The translations under genes were made by a program, and so were the position numbers. 64,000 bases of DNA from Qipengyuania intermedia (GTDB taxonomy: Bacteria > Pseudomonadota > Alphaproteobacteria > Sphingomonadales > Sphingomonadaceae). The DNA is taken from NCBI RefSeq assembly GCF_019711615.1, contig NZ_JAIGNS010000001.1:868001-932000 (forward strand), in the 5' to 3' direction. Below are positions 42,636 to 51,945 of the stretch, piece by piece. Below the pieces are notes generated by a model, which had not been told where the DNA came from, did no database searches, and worked only from the letters and a program-made list of their open reading frames with translations. The stretch's first letter is position 1. Every line of letters begins with the position of its first letter.

Positions 42636-43454
42636 ATGGAAATCATGCAGCTTCTCAGCGATCCGGCCGCCTGGCTCGCCCTGCTCACGCTGATCGCGCT
42701 CGAAGTCGTCCTCGGGGTCGACAATCTCATCTTCATTGCGATCCTGTCCAACAAGCTGCCCGAACATCAGCAGCAGCGCGCGCGACGTATCGGGCTTGCG
42801 CTGGCGCTGATCATGCGGATCGGCATGCTGCTCCTGATCGGCTGGCTCGTCACCTTGCAGACCCCGCTGTTCGATCTCGGAATCGTGGGCCCTCCGGTCG
42901 AGGGGACCAATAAGGCGAGCTTCGAGACGGCGTTTTCCGGTCGCGATCTCATCCTTCTGGCCGGCGGCCTGTTCCTCCTGTGGAAGGCCACCAAGGAGAT
43001 CCACCATTCGATGGAGCCGGAAGACGATTCGGGTGATCTCCTCGACAAGACCCCTGGCGTCGGCGCAGCGGCCACCGCAACCTTCGGCGCGGTCATCGCA
43101 CAGATCGTCGCCATCGACCTCGTGTTCTCCGTCGATTCGATCCTGACTGCGGTCGGCATGACCGACGAGATCCCGATCATGGTCACGGCGGTCGTGATCA
43201 CTGTCGGCATCATGATGGTGGCAGCCGATCCACTCGCCAAATTTATCGAGAAAAACCCGACGCTGGTCATGCTGGCGCTCGCCTTCCTCGTCATGATCGG
43301 CCTCGTGCTGATCGCGGACGGGTTCGGCTTCCACGTGCCGAAGGGCTATATCTACGCCGCCATGGGCTTCTCCGTCGGCGTGGAAATTCTCAACATCGTC
43401 CAGCGGCAGCGCCGGGCGAAAGCCGCTGCGCTCGCCAAGGGAGACGCCGCATGA
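42636..43454 (+). CDS. TerC family integral membrane protein
   Basis: A 272-residue membrane protein with about seven helices and the two acidic TerC motifs: EVVLGVDNLIF near residue 21 and IDLVFSVDSILTAVGM near 160. TerC/Alx proteins are linked to metal (manganese) export and tellurite resistance. Start is probably ATG 42636 (MEIMQLL) or ATG 42645, as no clear SD is seen. A yybP-ykoY riboswitch, common for this family, is not apparent in the leader. Overlaps the next gene by ATGA. Confidence 0.92.
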   Translation: MEIMQLLSDPAAWLALLTLIALEVVLGVDNLIFIAILSNKLPEHQQQRARRIGLALALIMRIGMLLLIGWLVTLQTPLFDLGIVGPPVEGTNKASFETAFSGRDLILLAGGLFLLWKATKEIHHSMEPEDDSGDLLDKTPGVGAAATATFGAVIAQIVAIDLVFSVDSILTAVGMTDEIPIMVTAVVITVGIMMVAADPLAKFIEKNPTLVMLALAFLVMIGLVLIADGFGFHVPKGYIYAAMGFSVGVEILNIVQRQRRAKAAALAKGDAA

Positions 43455-43891
43455 ACGAATTCCGCAGGATCACCGATACGTTCTATGCCAGCCCGCAAAT
43501 CGATCCCGAGCAAGTGGCGGAGGCAAAGGCGCAGGGTTTCACGCTGATCGTCAACAATCGCCCCGACGGCGAGGAACCCGGTCAGCCGGAAGGCTCGGCA
43601 ATCGAATCCGCCGCACGCGAGGCGGGTCTCGACTATATCGCAATCCCGGTGAGTTCGGCAGGCTTCAGCCAGCCGCAAGTCGAAGCCTTGCGCGACGCGC
43701 TTGGCAAAGCTGAAGGCAAGGTCCTGGGCTTCTGCCGGTCCGGCACCCGCTCGACCTTCCTGTGGTCGCTTTCCCAGGCTGCCGATGGTGCAGAACCCGA
43801 CACGGTGGCCGCAGCGGCGCGCAGCGGTGGATACGATGTCTCGCCCATTCGCCCGGCCATGGATGCGCTGTCCGCCAACGCCCGCGGCTGA
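43451..43891 (+). CDS. DUF442/TIGR01244-type phosphatase-like protein
   Basis: A 146-residue protein of the beta-lactamase-hydrolase-like (DUF442) family, related to dual-specificity phosphatases. The active-site loop is GFCRSGTRSTFLWSL near residue 96, with the cysteine nucleophile. In some bacteria this domain is fused to an ETHE1-like sulfur dioxygenase, so a role in sulfide oxidation or a phosphatase are both possible. Translationally coupled to terC and ends exactly where the convergent M20 gene ends. Confidence 0.88.
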   Translation: MNEFRRITDTFYASPQIDPEQVAEAKAQGFTLIVNNRPDGEEPGQPEGSAIESAAREAGLDYIAIPVSSAGFSQPQVEALRDALGKAEGKVLGFCRSGTRSTFLWSLSQAADGAEPDTVAAAARSGGYDVSPIRPAMDALSANARG

Positions 43892-45310
43892 TTACTCGCG
43901 ATAGTCGAGCGGGGGATCGCGGTCCCCCAGCAGCGAGACGTATTCATAATCCTCGCCCCGCGCAGCATCGAATTCCGCGCGGGCGGCCTTGCGCATTTCC
44001 TCGTTCGTATAGAGCTCAGCCGCCATCAGGGTCAGCGCCTTGGCGGCCAATTGGGCGCCTTTGTGCCCGATCGAATGACCGCTTGCTGCCACTGCCTGCC
44101 AGCTATGTGCGCTCGTGCCGGGCACCCAGGTCGCGGTGCGCACGCCGACGGTCGGAGTCGCCCAGGACACGTCGCCGACGTCGGTAGAACCATAGCCAAG
44201 CGTCTTGGCATAAGGCTGCACCTTGCCCGCCTCCTCCAGCGGTTCGGCATTCTCTCCGAAGCTCTTCGCGATTTCCTCGGCCCAGGCACGTTCTTCCGCA
44301 GTGTACTCGATCCCGCCGAGGCTGCGCAGCTTGCGGTCCATCGCGCGGGCCAGCGTCTCGTTGACGAGCAGGGGATTATTGCCGTGGATCACCTCCCACT
44401 CGACCTCTGTGCCCGTGCCCATTGCAGCGCCCTTGGCCGCCGCTTCAAGGCGGGTCCACAGCGCCTGCACTTCGGCAGCATCCGAATGCCGCACGTAATA
44501 GAAGACCTCGGCAAAATCGGGGATGACGTTGGGAGCCGATCCACCCTCGGTGATGACGTAGTGGATGCGCGTGTCCATGCTGGTGTGCTCGCGCATCATG
44601 TTGACCATCATGTTCATGGCCTCGACCCCGTCCAGCGCGCTGCGCCCGCGCTCGGGAGCGCCTGCCGCATGGGCGGAAATGCCGCGGAACCTGAACTTGG
44701 CGGAGCGGTTGGCGAGGCTGGTCCGGGCCGCTGCGCTGTTTTCATCGGCCGCGTGCCAGTGAAGCGCCACGTCGACATCGTCGAACAGCCCTGCGCGGGT
44801 CATATAGACCTTCCCGGATCCGCCTTCCTCGGCCGGTGTTCCGTACAGGCGGATCCGCCCCGGCGTTCCCGTCTTTTCCAGCCAGCGTTTGACCGCAATC
44901 GCCGCGGTCAGCGATCCGCCTGCAAACAGGTTGTGACCGCAGGCATGTCCCGCGCCATGTTCCGACTGCTCCCGCGTGGGCGCGGCGGTCTGGCTGATGC
45001 CCGGCAGGGCATCGTATTCAGCAAGGATCGCGATTATCGGTCCGCCCTCGCCCCACTCCGCCAAGAAGGCCGTGGGTATATCCGCAATGCCGGCCTCAAC
45101 TTGGAAACCCTCGCTCTGCAACTCATCCTGCAGCAGCCCGCTAGACCGGTTCTCAAGATAGCCGAGTTCGGCCCAGCCCCAGATCTGCTGAGAAACGCGC
45201 GCCGTCCGGTCTTCCTGCGCTTCGACTTCCGCCACCGGATCGGCGGATTGCGCGGCAAGCGGCATGGACAGGCAGGCGGCGACCACCGGTAGCAGGGCGA
45301 CTTTCTTCAT
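43892..45310 (-). CDS. Exported M20 family amidohydrolase (AbgB-like)
   Basis: A 472-residue metallohydrolase with a Sec signal peptide (MKKVALLPVVAACLSMPLAAQS). Metal ligands lie in EHGAGHACGHNLFAGG (near residue 125), the catalytic EE in YGTPAEEGGSGK, and VALHWHAADE near 190 gives a further histidine. The RGISAHAAGAPERGRSALDGVEAMN segment is the lid/dimer domain. Family members cleave N-acyl or p-aminobenzoyl amides; exact substrate unknown. Start ATG 45310 is set by the signal peptide. Confidence 0.9.
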   Translation of the reverse strand: MKKVALLPVVAACLSMPLAAQSADPVAEVEAQEDRTARVSQQIWGWAELGYLENRSSGLLQDELQSEGFQVEAGIADIPTAFLAEWGEGGPIIAILAEYDALPGISQTAAPTREQSEHGAGHACGHNLFAGGSLTAAIAVKRWLEKTGTPGRIRLYGTPAEEGGSGKVYMTRAGLFDDVDVALHWHAADENSAAARTSLANRSAKFRFRGISAHAAGAPERGRSALDGVEAMNMMVNMMREHTSMDTRIHYVITEGGSAPNVIPDFAEVFYYVRHSDAAEVQALWTRLEAAAKGAAMGTGTEVEWEVIHGNNPLLVNETLARAMDRKLRSLGGIEYTAEERAWAEEIAKSFGENAEPLEEAGKVQPYAKTLGYGSTDVGDVSWATPTVGVRTATWVPGTSAHSWQAVAASGHSIGHKGAQLAAKALTLMAAELYTNEEMRKAARAEFDAARGEDYEYVSLLGDRDPPLDYRE

Positions 45311-45372
45311 TGCGTATCTCTCCGTTTGGCCAAACTTGCCGCAAAGCGCAGCGCGTGCCAATCGGTATCGCC

Positions 45373-45774
45373 ATGGACATCCCTCCCGCTATTCTCCAGT
45401 TTCTCGGATCGCTGGTCGCCATCCTTGCGCTGGCAGGCCTGGCCTTCGCCTTGCGACTAGGGCCTGCTCCGCGCCTCAAGGACGAGCAAGCGGCTCGCAC
45501 GGCCGCAGACGAAGCGGTCAGCGGGTTCGATCCGGTGGAAATCGCGCTCGATCGGGACGGCACCGGCGCGCTCATGCGCGATAAGGCAGGACGTATCCTG
45601 TTGCTCCGGCAGCACGGGAGCCATTTTGCGGGACGCATGCTGACAGGCGCTGCGGTAGTCACCCGCGACGGCGATGCCCTGCTGATCGACACGGCGGAGA
45701 AACGGTATGGTGCGGCGCGCCTTGAGATCCCTGATCCTTCAGCTTGGATGCAGGCGATCGAGGCGATACAGTAG
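45373..45774 (+). CDS. Hypothetical protein with N-terminal membrane anchor
   Basis: A 133-residue protein. One hydrophobic helix (residues ~8-28, ILQFLGSLVAILALAGLAFAL) is followed by a soluble domain with the strands VEIALDRDGTGALMRDKAGRILLLRQHGSHFAGRML and GDALLIDTAEKRYGAARLEI, which look like a small all-beta fold. I do not recognise the family. It starts divergently from the M20 gene and ends 9 bases before the hydroxylase gene. Confidence 0.7.
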   Translation: MDIPPAILQFLGSLVAILALAGLAFALRLGPAPRLKDEQAARTAADEAVSGFDPVEIALDRDGTGALMRDKAGRILLLRQHGSHFAGRMLTGAAVVTRDGDALLIDTAEKRYGAARLEIPDPSAWMQAIEAIQ

Positions 45775-45783
45775 CGCAGAGCC

Positions 45784-46722
45784 ATGCCCGATTTTTCGCC
45801 CACCGAACTAGCCGTTCCAGGCTTTGTCGCCCTCGTCCTGATCGAGATGGTCTGGGCCTGGCGCAAGCGACCGGAAAGCTACGAACCGAAGGATACGCTC
45901 ACCAGCCTTGCCTTCGGCCTTGGCAGCACGGTCGCCGGACTGCTTTTCGGCGGCCTGTTTTTCGCGCTGTTCCTGTGGGTCTGGCAGTTCCGCCTGTTCG
46001 ATATCGAGTGGAGCTGGTGGGCCTTTGCGCTTTGCTTCGTGCTCGACGACCTCAAATATTACTGGGTCCATCGCTTCGGCCACCGGGTGCGGTGGTTCTG
46101 GGCGAGCCATGTGAACCATCATTCGAGCCAGCATTACAACCTGTCCACTGCGCTCCGCCAGACATGGACCGGATTCCTGACGCTTGGCTTCGCCTTCGCG
46201 CTGCCGCTGGTCCTGATCGGTTTCCATTCCGGGATGATCGCGCTCGCGGGCGGGTTCAACCTGATCTACCAGTTCTGGATCCATACCGAAGCGATCGACA
46301 AGATGCCCCGCTGGTTCGAAGCGGTGATGAATACGCCCAGCCATCACCGCGTGCACCATGCCACCAACCCGCGCTACCTCGACCGCAACTATGCCGGTGT
46401 GTTCATCGTCTGGGACAAGATGTTCGGGACCTTCGAGCCGGAAGTGAAGGACGAGAAAATCCGCTACGGGATCGTCAAGCAGCTCGGCAGCTTCAACCTG
46501 CTGTGGGCGGTCTTCCACGAATGGATCGGCATAGCGCAGGACATGTGGCGCGCGCCTTGGGGCAGCAAGCTCGGCTACCTGCTGCGCGAGCCCGGCTGGA
46601 CCCATGACGGCAGCCGCGAGACCAGCGACCAGATCCGCGCCGCCTGGCTAGCGCGGCAGGGGACGGTCCCCAAACAGGTTTCAAGTGAAAACCCGATTGC
46701 AGGCGACGCCGAGGCTGCCTAA
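45784..46722 (+). CDS. Sterol desaturase/fatty acid hydroxylase family protein
   Basis: A 312-residue membrane di-iron oxygenase, the second of this family in the window. Histidine clusters are HRFGH (near residue 96), HVNHHSSQHYN (near 110) and HHRVHH (near 195). It has hydrophobic helices at about 10-25, 44-68 and 130-160 and a longer soluble C-terminus. Substrate unknown; the histidine spacing differs from the 29.6-30.4 kb paralogue, so they probably act on different lipids. Follows the anchored hypothetical gene closely. Confidence 0.88.
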   Translation: MPDFSPTELAVPGFVALVLIEMVWAWRKRPESYEPKDTLTSLAFGLGSTVAGLLFGGLFFALFLWVWQFRLFDIEWSWWAFALCFVLDDLKYYWVHRFGHRVRWFWASHVNHHSSQHYNLSTALRQTWTGFLTLGFAFALPLVLIGFHSGMIALAGGFNLIYQFWIHTEAIDKMPRWFEAVMNTPSHHRVHHATNPRYLDRNYAGVFIVWDKMFGTFEPEVKDEKIRYGIVKQLGSFNLLWAVFHEWIGIAQDMWRAPWGSKLGYLLREPGWTHDGSRETSDQIRAAWLARQGTVPKQVSSENPIAGDAEAA

Positions 46723-46746
46723 CCTCTCGAATCGAGAGGAGTAATC

Positions 46747-48333
46747 ATGGATGAATTCGACGTAGTCGTTGTCGGTGGCGGCAGCGGGGGCAGTGCAGTT
46801 GCAGGGCGGCTGGCGGAAGCAGGCAAGCGCGTCTGCCTGCTGGAGGCAGGTCCGCGCAATAACGGCATGCTGGTGCGCACACCGGGCTTCATGCCCTTCC
46901 TGCGCAATGCGTCGAACTATCGCTATGACACGGTTCCGCAAAAGGGCCTAAACGGACGTATCGGATACCAACCGCGCGGGCGTGGCCTTGGCGGATCGTC
47001 AGCCATCAACGCCATGGTCTACATCCGCGGCAATTCCTTCGATTACGACCAGTGGGAAAGCCTCGGCTGCACCGGCTGGTCCTATGACGACGTGCTGCCC
47101 TATTTCAAACGGGCCGAACACAATGTGCGCGGCGAGGACGAATTCCACGGCGATGATGGGCCTCTGTGGGTGAGCGACCAGAAATGGCCGAACCCGGGCA
47201 GCCTCGCCTTCGTCGAAGCTGCTGCGCAATTGCAGCTGCCTCGTAACGGCGATTTCAACGGCGCAAAACAGGAAGGCTTCGGCCTGTACCAAGTTACCCA
47301 GAAGGATGGCGAACGCTGGTCCGCCGCACGCGCCTATGTCGAACCCAAGCGGGGATCGAAGAACCTCGACGTCAGGATCGGGGTAACGGTGCAAAAGCTG
47401 GAGATCGCGGACGGCCGCGTGACCGGCGTGACCTATTCGGCCGGCACGCGCCGCCGCACCGTCACCGCAAAGGGAGGCGTGGTCCTTTGCGCCGGTGCTT
47501 TCAATTCCCCGCAGGTACTCATGCTTTCCGGCATCGGCCCGGCCGAGCATCTGAAGGAACACGGCATCGATGTCATGATCGACAAGCCGGCCGTCGGGTC
47601 GGACCTCCAGGATCACATCGACTACGTTTCCAGCTGGGAAACCGAGAGCAAGGAGTTCATCGGCAGCAGCCTTGCCGGCACCGCCCGGATGGCGAAAGCC
47701 ATCATCGAGCACCGCCGCAAGCGCACCGGGATCATGACCACGCCCTATGCCGAGGCAGGTGGCTTCTGGAAGGTCATGGACGATGCCCCCGCCCCCGATA
47801 TCCAGTGGCACTTCGTGCCCGCAATGTTGGAAGATCATGGCCGGGAGAACGTGAAGGGCCACGGCTTCTCCCTGCACGCCTGTGTGCTGCGCCCGGAAAG
47901 CCGGGGGACGGTTCGGCTCGCCAGCCGCGAGGCGAGCGATGCGCCGGTGATCGACCCGAACTTCCTCGACGACGACCGCGACATCGCTGTCCTGCGCAAA
48001 GGCGTTCGCCTCTCGCATCGCATCGCCGCCTCGCCGAGCCTTGCAAAGTTCGATCCGCAGGACCGCTATCCCATCGATCTCGACGACGACAACCAGCTTG
48101 ACGAGCTGATCCGCAACCGCGCCGATACCGTTTATCACCCCGTCGGAACCTGCCGGATGGGACCGGACGATAGCGATGTCGTCGATCCCACGCTCAAGGC
48201 GCGCGGTGTCGACGGTCTGTGGATCGCGGATGCATCGATCATGCCGCGCCTCGTCAGCGGCAATACCAACGCGCCGAGCATCATGATCGGCGAACGGTGT
48301 GCCGACTTCGTGAAGGCGGAACTGGGCGCCTAG
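46747..48333 (+). CDS. GMC family flavin oxidoreductase
   Basis: A 528-residue FAD-dependent alcohol/choline dehydrogenase-type enzyme. The FAD Rossmann motif is DVVVVGGGSGGSAVAGRLAEAGKRVCLLEAG (residues 5-35), GGSSAINAMVYIRGN is GMC signature 1, and GAFNSPQVLMLSGIGP is signature 2. The catalytic histidine is in ADTVYHPVGTCRMG near residue 462, and a second active-site Asn is near GNTNAPSIMIGER. SD GAGAGGAG precedes ATG 46747. The alcohol substrate cannot be predicted. Confidence 0.94.
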   Translation: MDEFDVVVVGGGSGGSAVAGRLAEAGKRVCLLEAGPRNNGMLVRTPGFMPFLRNASNYRYDTVPQKGLNGRIGYQPRGRGLGGSSAINAMVYIRGNSFDYDQWESLGCTGWSYDDVLPYFKRAEHNVRGEDEFHGDDGPLWVSDQKWPNPGSLAFVEAAAQLQLPRNGDFNGAKQEGFGLYQVTQKDGERWSAARAYVEPKRGSKNLDVRIGVTVQKLEIADGRVTGVTYSAGTRRRTVTAKGGVVLCAGAFNSPQVLMLSGIGPAEHLKEHGIDVMIDKPAVGSDLQDHIDYVSSWETESKEFIGSSLAGTARMAKAIIEHRRKRTGIMTTPYAEAGGFWKVMDDAPAPDIQWHFVPAMLEDHGRENVKGHGFSLHACVLRPESRGTVRLASREASDAPVIDPNFLDDDRDIAVLRKGVRLSHRIAASPSLAKFDPQDRYPIDLDDDNQLDELIRNRADTVYHPVGTCRMGPDDSDVVDPTLKARGVDGLWIADASIMPRLVSGNTNAPSIMIGERCADFVKAELGA

Positions 48334-48866
48334 CGCGCGAGCCGCTTGGCCATGGTCGCAAGGGGGACGGGTACCGTACCGTTGGTGTCCTCCCACTCGC
48401 TTTCCACCACATAGCCACAGCGCTCGTAGAACGGCTTGCCGGCCATGGTGGCCGCCATCTCGATTTCGGCGAAGCCTTCTTTCGCAGCAGCGGCTTCGGC
48501 TGTCTCCAGGATGAGACGACCGATTCCTTTCTTCGTGTGATCGGGGTGGGTGTACATCGCCCTGATCCGTGCCCGTTCGCTCGCAGTGTCAAGCAGGCGC
48601 GGGTCGCGGCCAGCCGAATGGTTGCCGCCATACAACGTCGCCCGGCGCGACCATCCTCCACACCCCACCACTACGCCGGCCTCGACGACGCAGAAATAGG
48701 TCCCGTCTTCGATCAGCAGCCGGTCCAGACCCATCCCCGCTTTGGACGCTTCGATCTGCTCGGCCGTCAGGTAGCCGACCTGCAACCGCTCGATCGCGAG
48801 ATCCATGAGGACGCGGATATCGTCTTCATCTTGTTCGGTAGCGAGCCTGATTTCGACCATCATCAT
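48330..48866 (-). CDS. GNAT family N-acetyltransferase
   Basis: A 178-residue acetyltransferase. The acetyl-CoA-binding motif A is MYTHPDHTKKGIGRLILETAEAAA (residues ~103-126; the Q/RxxGxG/A pattern reads KKGIGR), followed by FYERCGYVVESEW, the usual motif B. The N-terminal part (VEIRLATEQDEDDIRVLMDLAI) is typical. Acceptor substrate unknown. Its stop overlaps the GMC gene stop by 4 bases. Confidence 0.88.
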   Translation of the reverse strand: MMMVEIRLATEQDEDDIRVLMDLAIERLQVGYLTAEQIEASKAGMGLDRLLIEDGTYFCVVEAGVVVGCGGWSRRATLYGGNHSAGRDPRLLDTASERARIRAMYTHPDHTKKGIGRLILETAEAAAAKEGFAEIEMAATMAGKPFYERCGYVVESEWEDTNGTVPVPLATMAKRLAR

Positions 48867-48880
48867 CTCCGCAACGAGAA

Positions 48881-48905
48881 AGGGGCGACCCGCAAGGCCG
48901 CCCCT
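48881..48905 (-). terminator. Terminator of the TonB-dependent receptor gene
   Basis: AGGGGCG (48881-48887) pairs with CGCCCCT (48899-48905). Read on the minus strand it follows the receptor stop and is trailed by TTTCTC. Confidence 0.65.
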
Positions 48906-48931
48906 CTTCGTTCATTATGCCTGCCCGTGGA

Positions 48932-51700
48932 TTACCACTGGAAGCGGGCGCGCAGATAGTAGCTGCCGCCGTTGAAGCCGAAGGGCGAACGTTCGCCGTA
49001 CTTCGCACCGACGATGCCCGAATAGGGGTTTAGCGTCGGATAGTTGTCGAACATGTTCTGCGCACCGACTGCCAGTTCGAGGCCGTCGATCACTTCGTAA
49101 CCAAGCTCCGCATCAAAGGTCAGCTCTGCCGATGCGTCGATCGGAAGGGTCGAATCCTCGAGGTGGGCTTCATAGTAGCTGCCGAAGTAGTTGGCGCGCA
49201 GGAGACCGCGGAAACGGCCCTGTTCGTGCGTGATGTTGAGGAAGCCCTTCCATTTCGGCAGGCCCTCTTCAAGCTGGCGAACGCGGGTGGCCGAAATGGT
49301 CTGGCCTACGTCGGTCACCTCGGTTTCGGTGTAGTTGATCGCCAGCGTCGCGCGAGTGGTGCCGCCTTCGATCGGGTAGAGCCTTGCGTTCGCCACGAAG
49401 TCGAGACCCTGCGTGCGCGTATCGAAATCGTTGTTAAAGAAGGTGAAGGCCACCAGATCTTCGAACCCGGTGAAGTCGTTGCGATCGATCACCCCTGCCG
49501 CGTCGAGCTGCGTGAGCAATTCGGCCGGGGACGGCGTGAAGGTTGCCGTGCAATTGTTGGCCACGTTCTCGCGATCGGCCAAATAGCAGAGCGCTGCCGG
49601 GAAATCGATCGTCGAGGAGCGCGAGATGCGGTCCTTCAGCTTGATGTTGAAATAGTCGAGCGTGACCGAGAAATCGCCCATGTCACCCGCAATACCGAGC
49701 GTGAAGCTGTCGGCCTTTTCGGGCCCGAGGGTCGGACGATCGAGACCGAGGCCGCCATTGGCAACCGTGTCCGCGATATAATCCGAAGCGATCAGGCCGG
49801 CGGGGCTGAACAGCGGGAACGTGCCTTCGTCCTGCAGCTCGCCATTGGAGAACTGCGTGGTGACGTTGATCACGTTCGCCTGGCCCGCGGTCGGCACGTG
49901 GAAGCCGGTCGAATAGGTGCCGCGAAGGCGCCATGCATCCGACAGCTTGAACAGGCCGCCCAGCTTCCAGGTGACGGTGTCGCCGAAGCTCTTGGTGTCT
50001 TCGTAACGGACCGCGCCCTGCAGCGTCAGGGCGTCGATCAGGTCGGCTTCGATATCGATGTAAGCCGCCTTATTGTCTTCCTTGCTGGTGCCGGCCGAAT
50101 TGGTGGCAAAGCCCGGGAAGCCGTTCGAGCTGGTCGAGAAGCCTTGTCCGGTCGGATAGGCTGCGCTCGGCTGGGCGAGCGGGCCGAGTTCGAAGGAGGC
50201 CGGATCGCCTGCGGTGATGCCGAATTCCTCGTCGCGATATTCGGCACCGGCAGCGATATAGACGCTGCCTTCACCCACTGCGAGATTGTATCCGAGGTCG
50301 AGGTTGACGACGTTCTCGGTCTGCGAATAGCCGCCTGGATTGAATTCGGTCGGCGTGTTCGGGCCAAGCGAAGCGTTGACCGTGTTGCGGATCGAGAAGC
50401 TAGATTTGTTGCGACCATGGCGGTAGCTGAGGTCGAAATCGAGCGCGTTGAACAGCTGGCCGCGGATACCGACGGCAGCCGAATAATCCTCGATGTCGCC
50501 GCCGAACCGCGGAGTGAAGCCGCCCGGGAACAGTTCGACGAAGGAGAAGCAGTTCGCGTCGGCACTGACCTGCGCCAGGATGGTCGGGTCGGGGATCAAC
50601 CCGCCCTGGGTGAGCGGGATACCGGCCGGGCAATCGCCCGCCGTGTCTAGCGAAAGGTCGCCCACCAGCACGGAGGCGACGCCGCCGTCTTCTTCGGCAA
50701 GCGGTGCGCCGGTCGCCGGATCGACGAACGGACCGGCGTAAACGCCGCCACGATTGGTCGGGTTACGGAAGAAGAAGCCGCCGTCGACGTTGCGCTCGGC
50801 ATAGTTGCCGAATGCGTAGAGTTCGATTGCAGGCGAAAGTTCGAGGCCGAAGTTGGCGAAGAACTTCATGTCGTCGTTGACGTTCGGCTGGCCCCAGATC
50901 TGGGCCGGGTCGGCAACTGCGGTATTGCCGGCGGCGATCAGCGCGGCAGCGTCGTCGCGCTGTACGGAGCGGACAGTCGCATCGGATTCGCCATATTCGG
51001 CCGACAGGTTGAGGAAACCTGCTGCCGTGACCGGAATGCCGACATTGGCAGCGATGGTGTATTTGTCGCCATCGCCTTCGTAGGTCTCGCCCCACTGCGC
51101 AGAAACAGTGCCGCCGTCGGGGCTGTCCTTGAGGATGAAGTTGAGAACGCCGGCAATGGCGTCCGAACCGTATTGCGAGGATGCGCCGTCGCGCAGCACT
51201 TCGAGCTGCTTGATCGCGATCGACGGGATGACGGAGATATCAGGGCCCTGCGAACCGTCGGAAATACCGCCGCCGAGAAAGGCGATGACTGCGGCGCGGT
51301 GCTGGCGCTTACCGTTGACCAGGACCAGCGTGTTGTCGGGCGAAAGGCCGCGCAAGTTGGCCGGGCGGACGAGGGTTGCCGCGTCGGAGATCGGCTGGGT
51401 GCCGACATTGAAGGAGGGCACGGAAACGCGAAGCACGTTGCCGATATCGCTATCGGCCTGGTTGTTGAGCTCGGCCGATGAAACGATGTCGACCGGCGCG
51501 ACGGTGTCCGCCGCCGAACGGTCGGCCTGGCGGGTGCCGGTCACGATGATGGCACGGTCGGCCTGTTCGGCAGCGACCGCATCGGTTTCTATCCGGGTCT
51601 GGGAATCCTGTGCCATCGCAGGCGCGGAAGTGACAAGCGCTGCCGCTCCGCAAAGAAGCGCCGCACGCGTGGCAAGAATGCTATTCCGATTACTTGTCAT
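48932..51700 (-). CDS. TonB-dependent receptor
   Basis: A 922-residue outer-membrane active transporter. Signal peptide at residues 1-33 (ending PAMAQ), then a plug domain starting at AIIVTGTRQADRSAADTVAPVDIVSSAEL with RGLSPDNTLVLVNGKRQHRAA and VLRDGASSQYGSDAIAGVLNFILKD, and a 22-strand-type barrel ending in the aromatic YYLRARFQW. Large sphingomonad receptors of this subgroup take up carbohydrates, peptides or other organics as often as iron chelates; ligand unknown. Start ATG 51700 follows GGGAGGAAAA. Confidence 0.94.
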   Translation of the reverse strand: MTSNRNSILATRAALLCGAAALVTSAPAMAQDSQTRIETDAVAAEQADRAIIVTGTRQADRSAADTVAPVDIVSSAELNNQADSDIGNVLRVSVPSFNVGTQPISDAATLVRPANLRGLSPDNTLVLVNGKRQHRAAVIAFLGGGISDGSQGPDISVIPSIAIKQLEVLRDGASSQYGSDAIAGVLNFILKDSPDGGTVSAQWGETYEGDGDKYTIAANVGIPVTAAGFLNLSAEYGESDATVRSVQRDDAAALIAAGNTAVADPAQIWGQPNVNDDMKFFANFGLELSPAIELYAFGNYAERNVDGGFFFRNPTNRGGVYAGPFVDPATGAPLAEEDGGVASVLVGDLSLDTAGDCPAGIPLTQGGLIPDPTILAQVSADANCFSFVELFPGGFTPRFGGDIEDYSAAVGIRGQLFNALDFDLSYRHGRNKSSFSIRNTVNASLGPNTPTEFNPGGYSQTENVVNLDLGYNLAVGEGSVYIAAGAEYRDEEFGITAGDPASFELGPLAQPSAAYPTGQGFSTSSNGFPGFATNSAGTSKEDNKAAYIDIEADLIDALTLQGAVRYEDTKSFGDTVTWKLGGLFKLSDAWRLRGTYSTGFHVPTAGQANVINVTTQFSNGELQDEGTFPLFSPAGLIASDYIADTVANGGLGLDRPTLGPEKADSFTLGIAGDMGDFSVTLDYFNIKLKDRISRSSTIDFPAALCYLADRENVANNCTATFTPSPAELLTQLDAAGVIDRNDFTGFEDLVAFTFFNNDFDTRTQGLDFVANARLYPIEGGTTRATLAINYTETEVTDVGQTISATRVRQLEEGLPKWKGFLNITHEQGRFRGLLRANYFGSYYEAHLEDSTLPIDASAELTFDAELGYEVIDGLELAVGAQNMFDNYPTLNPYSGIVGAKYGERSPFGFNGGSYYLRARFQW

Positions 51701-51820
51701 TACTTTTTCCTCCCGGGAACAAAGTTGAATGATCGAATCTGACGCCGGGATTGCACTTGGCGCAATAGTATTTCGTGTGGGCAAGCATGAAGCGAACAGT
51801 AGTGTGACAGCTTTGCAACA

Positions 51821-51854
51821 TAAAAAGAGGCCGGCCCCGTGAGGGAACCGGCCT
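51821..51854 (-). terminator. Rho-independent terminator on the minus strand (glnK-amtB)
   Basis: AGGCCGG (51828-51834) pairs with CCGGCCT (51848-51854); on the minus strand the stem is followed by CTTTTTATG. It lies about 90 bases after the amtB stop, before the receptor promoter. Confidence 0.7.
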
Positions 51855-51889
51855 GTTGAAGTCTTCTGTTCGCAGGAGGAACATGGGTG

Positions 51890-51935
51890 GGCGGGGCCGC
51901 CCGTGAGGAGAGAGGAGAGAGGAGGCGGCCCCGCC
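51890..51935 (-). repeat. 12-base perfect inverted repeat after amtB
   Basis: GGCGGGGCCGCC (51890-51901) and GGCGGCCCCGCC (51924-51935) form a perfect 12-base stem. The 22-base loop is almost all purine on the plus strand (GAGAGGAGA repeats). It begins 10 bases after the amtB stop. No T-run follows, so it may be a 3'-end protector or a protein site ahead of the second, canonical terminator. Confidence 0.6.
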
Positions 51936-51945
51936 GAGTTGGTGA

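Noticed and set aside
42490-42640. Possible manganese (yybP-ykoY) riboswitch before terC
   Set aside because: Looked for because the family often has one; the conserved internal loop sequences are not there.
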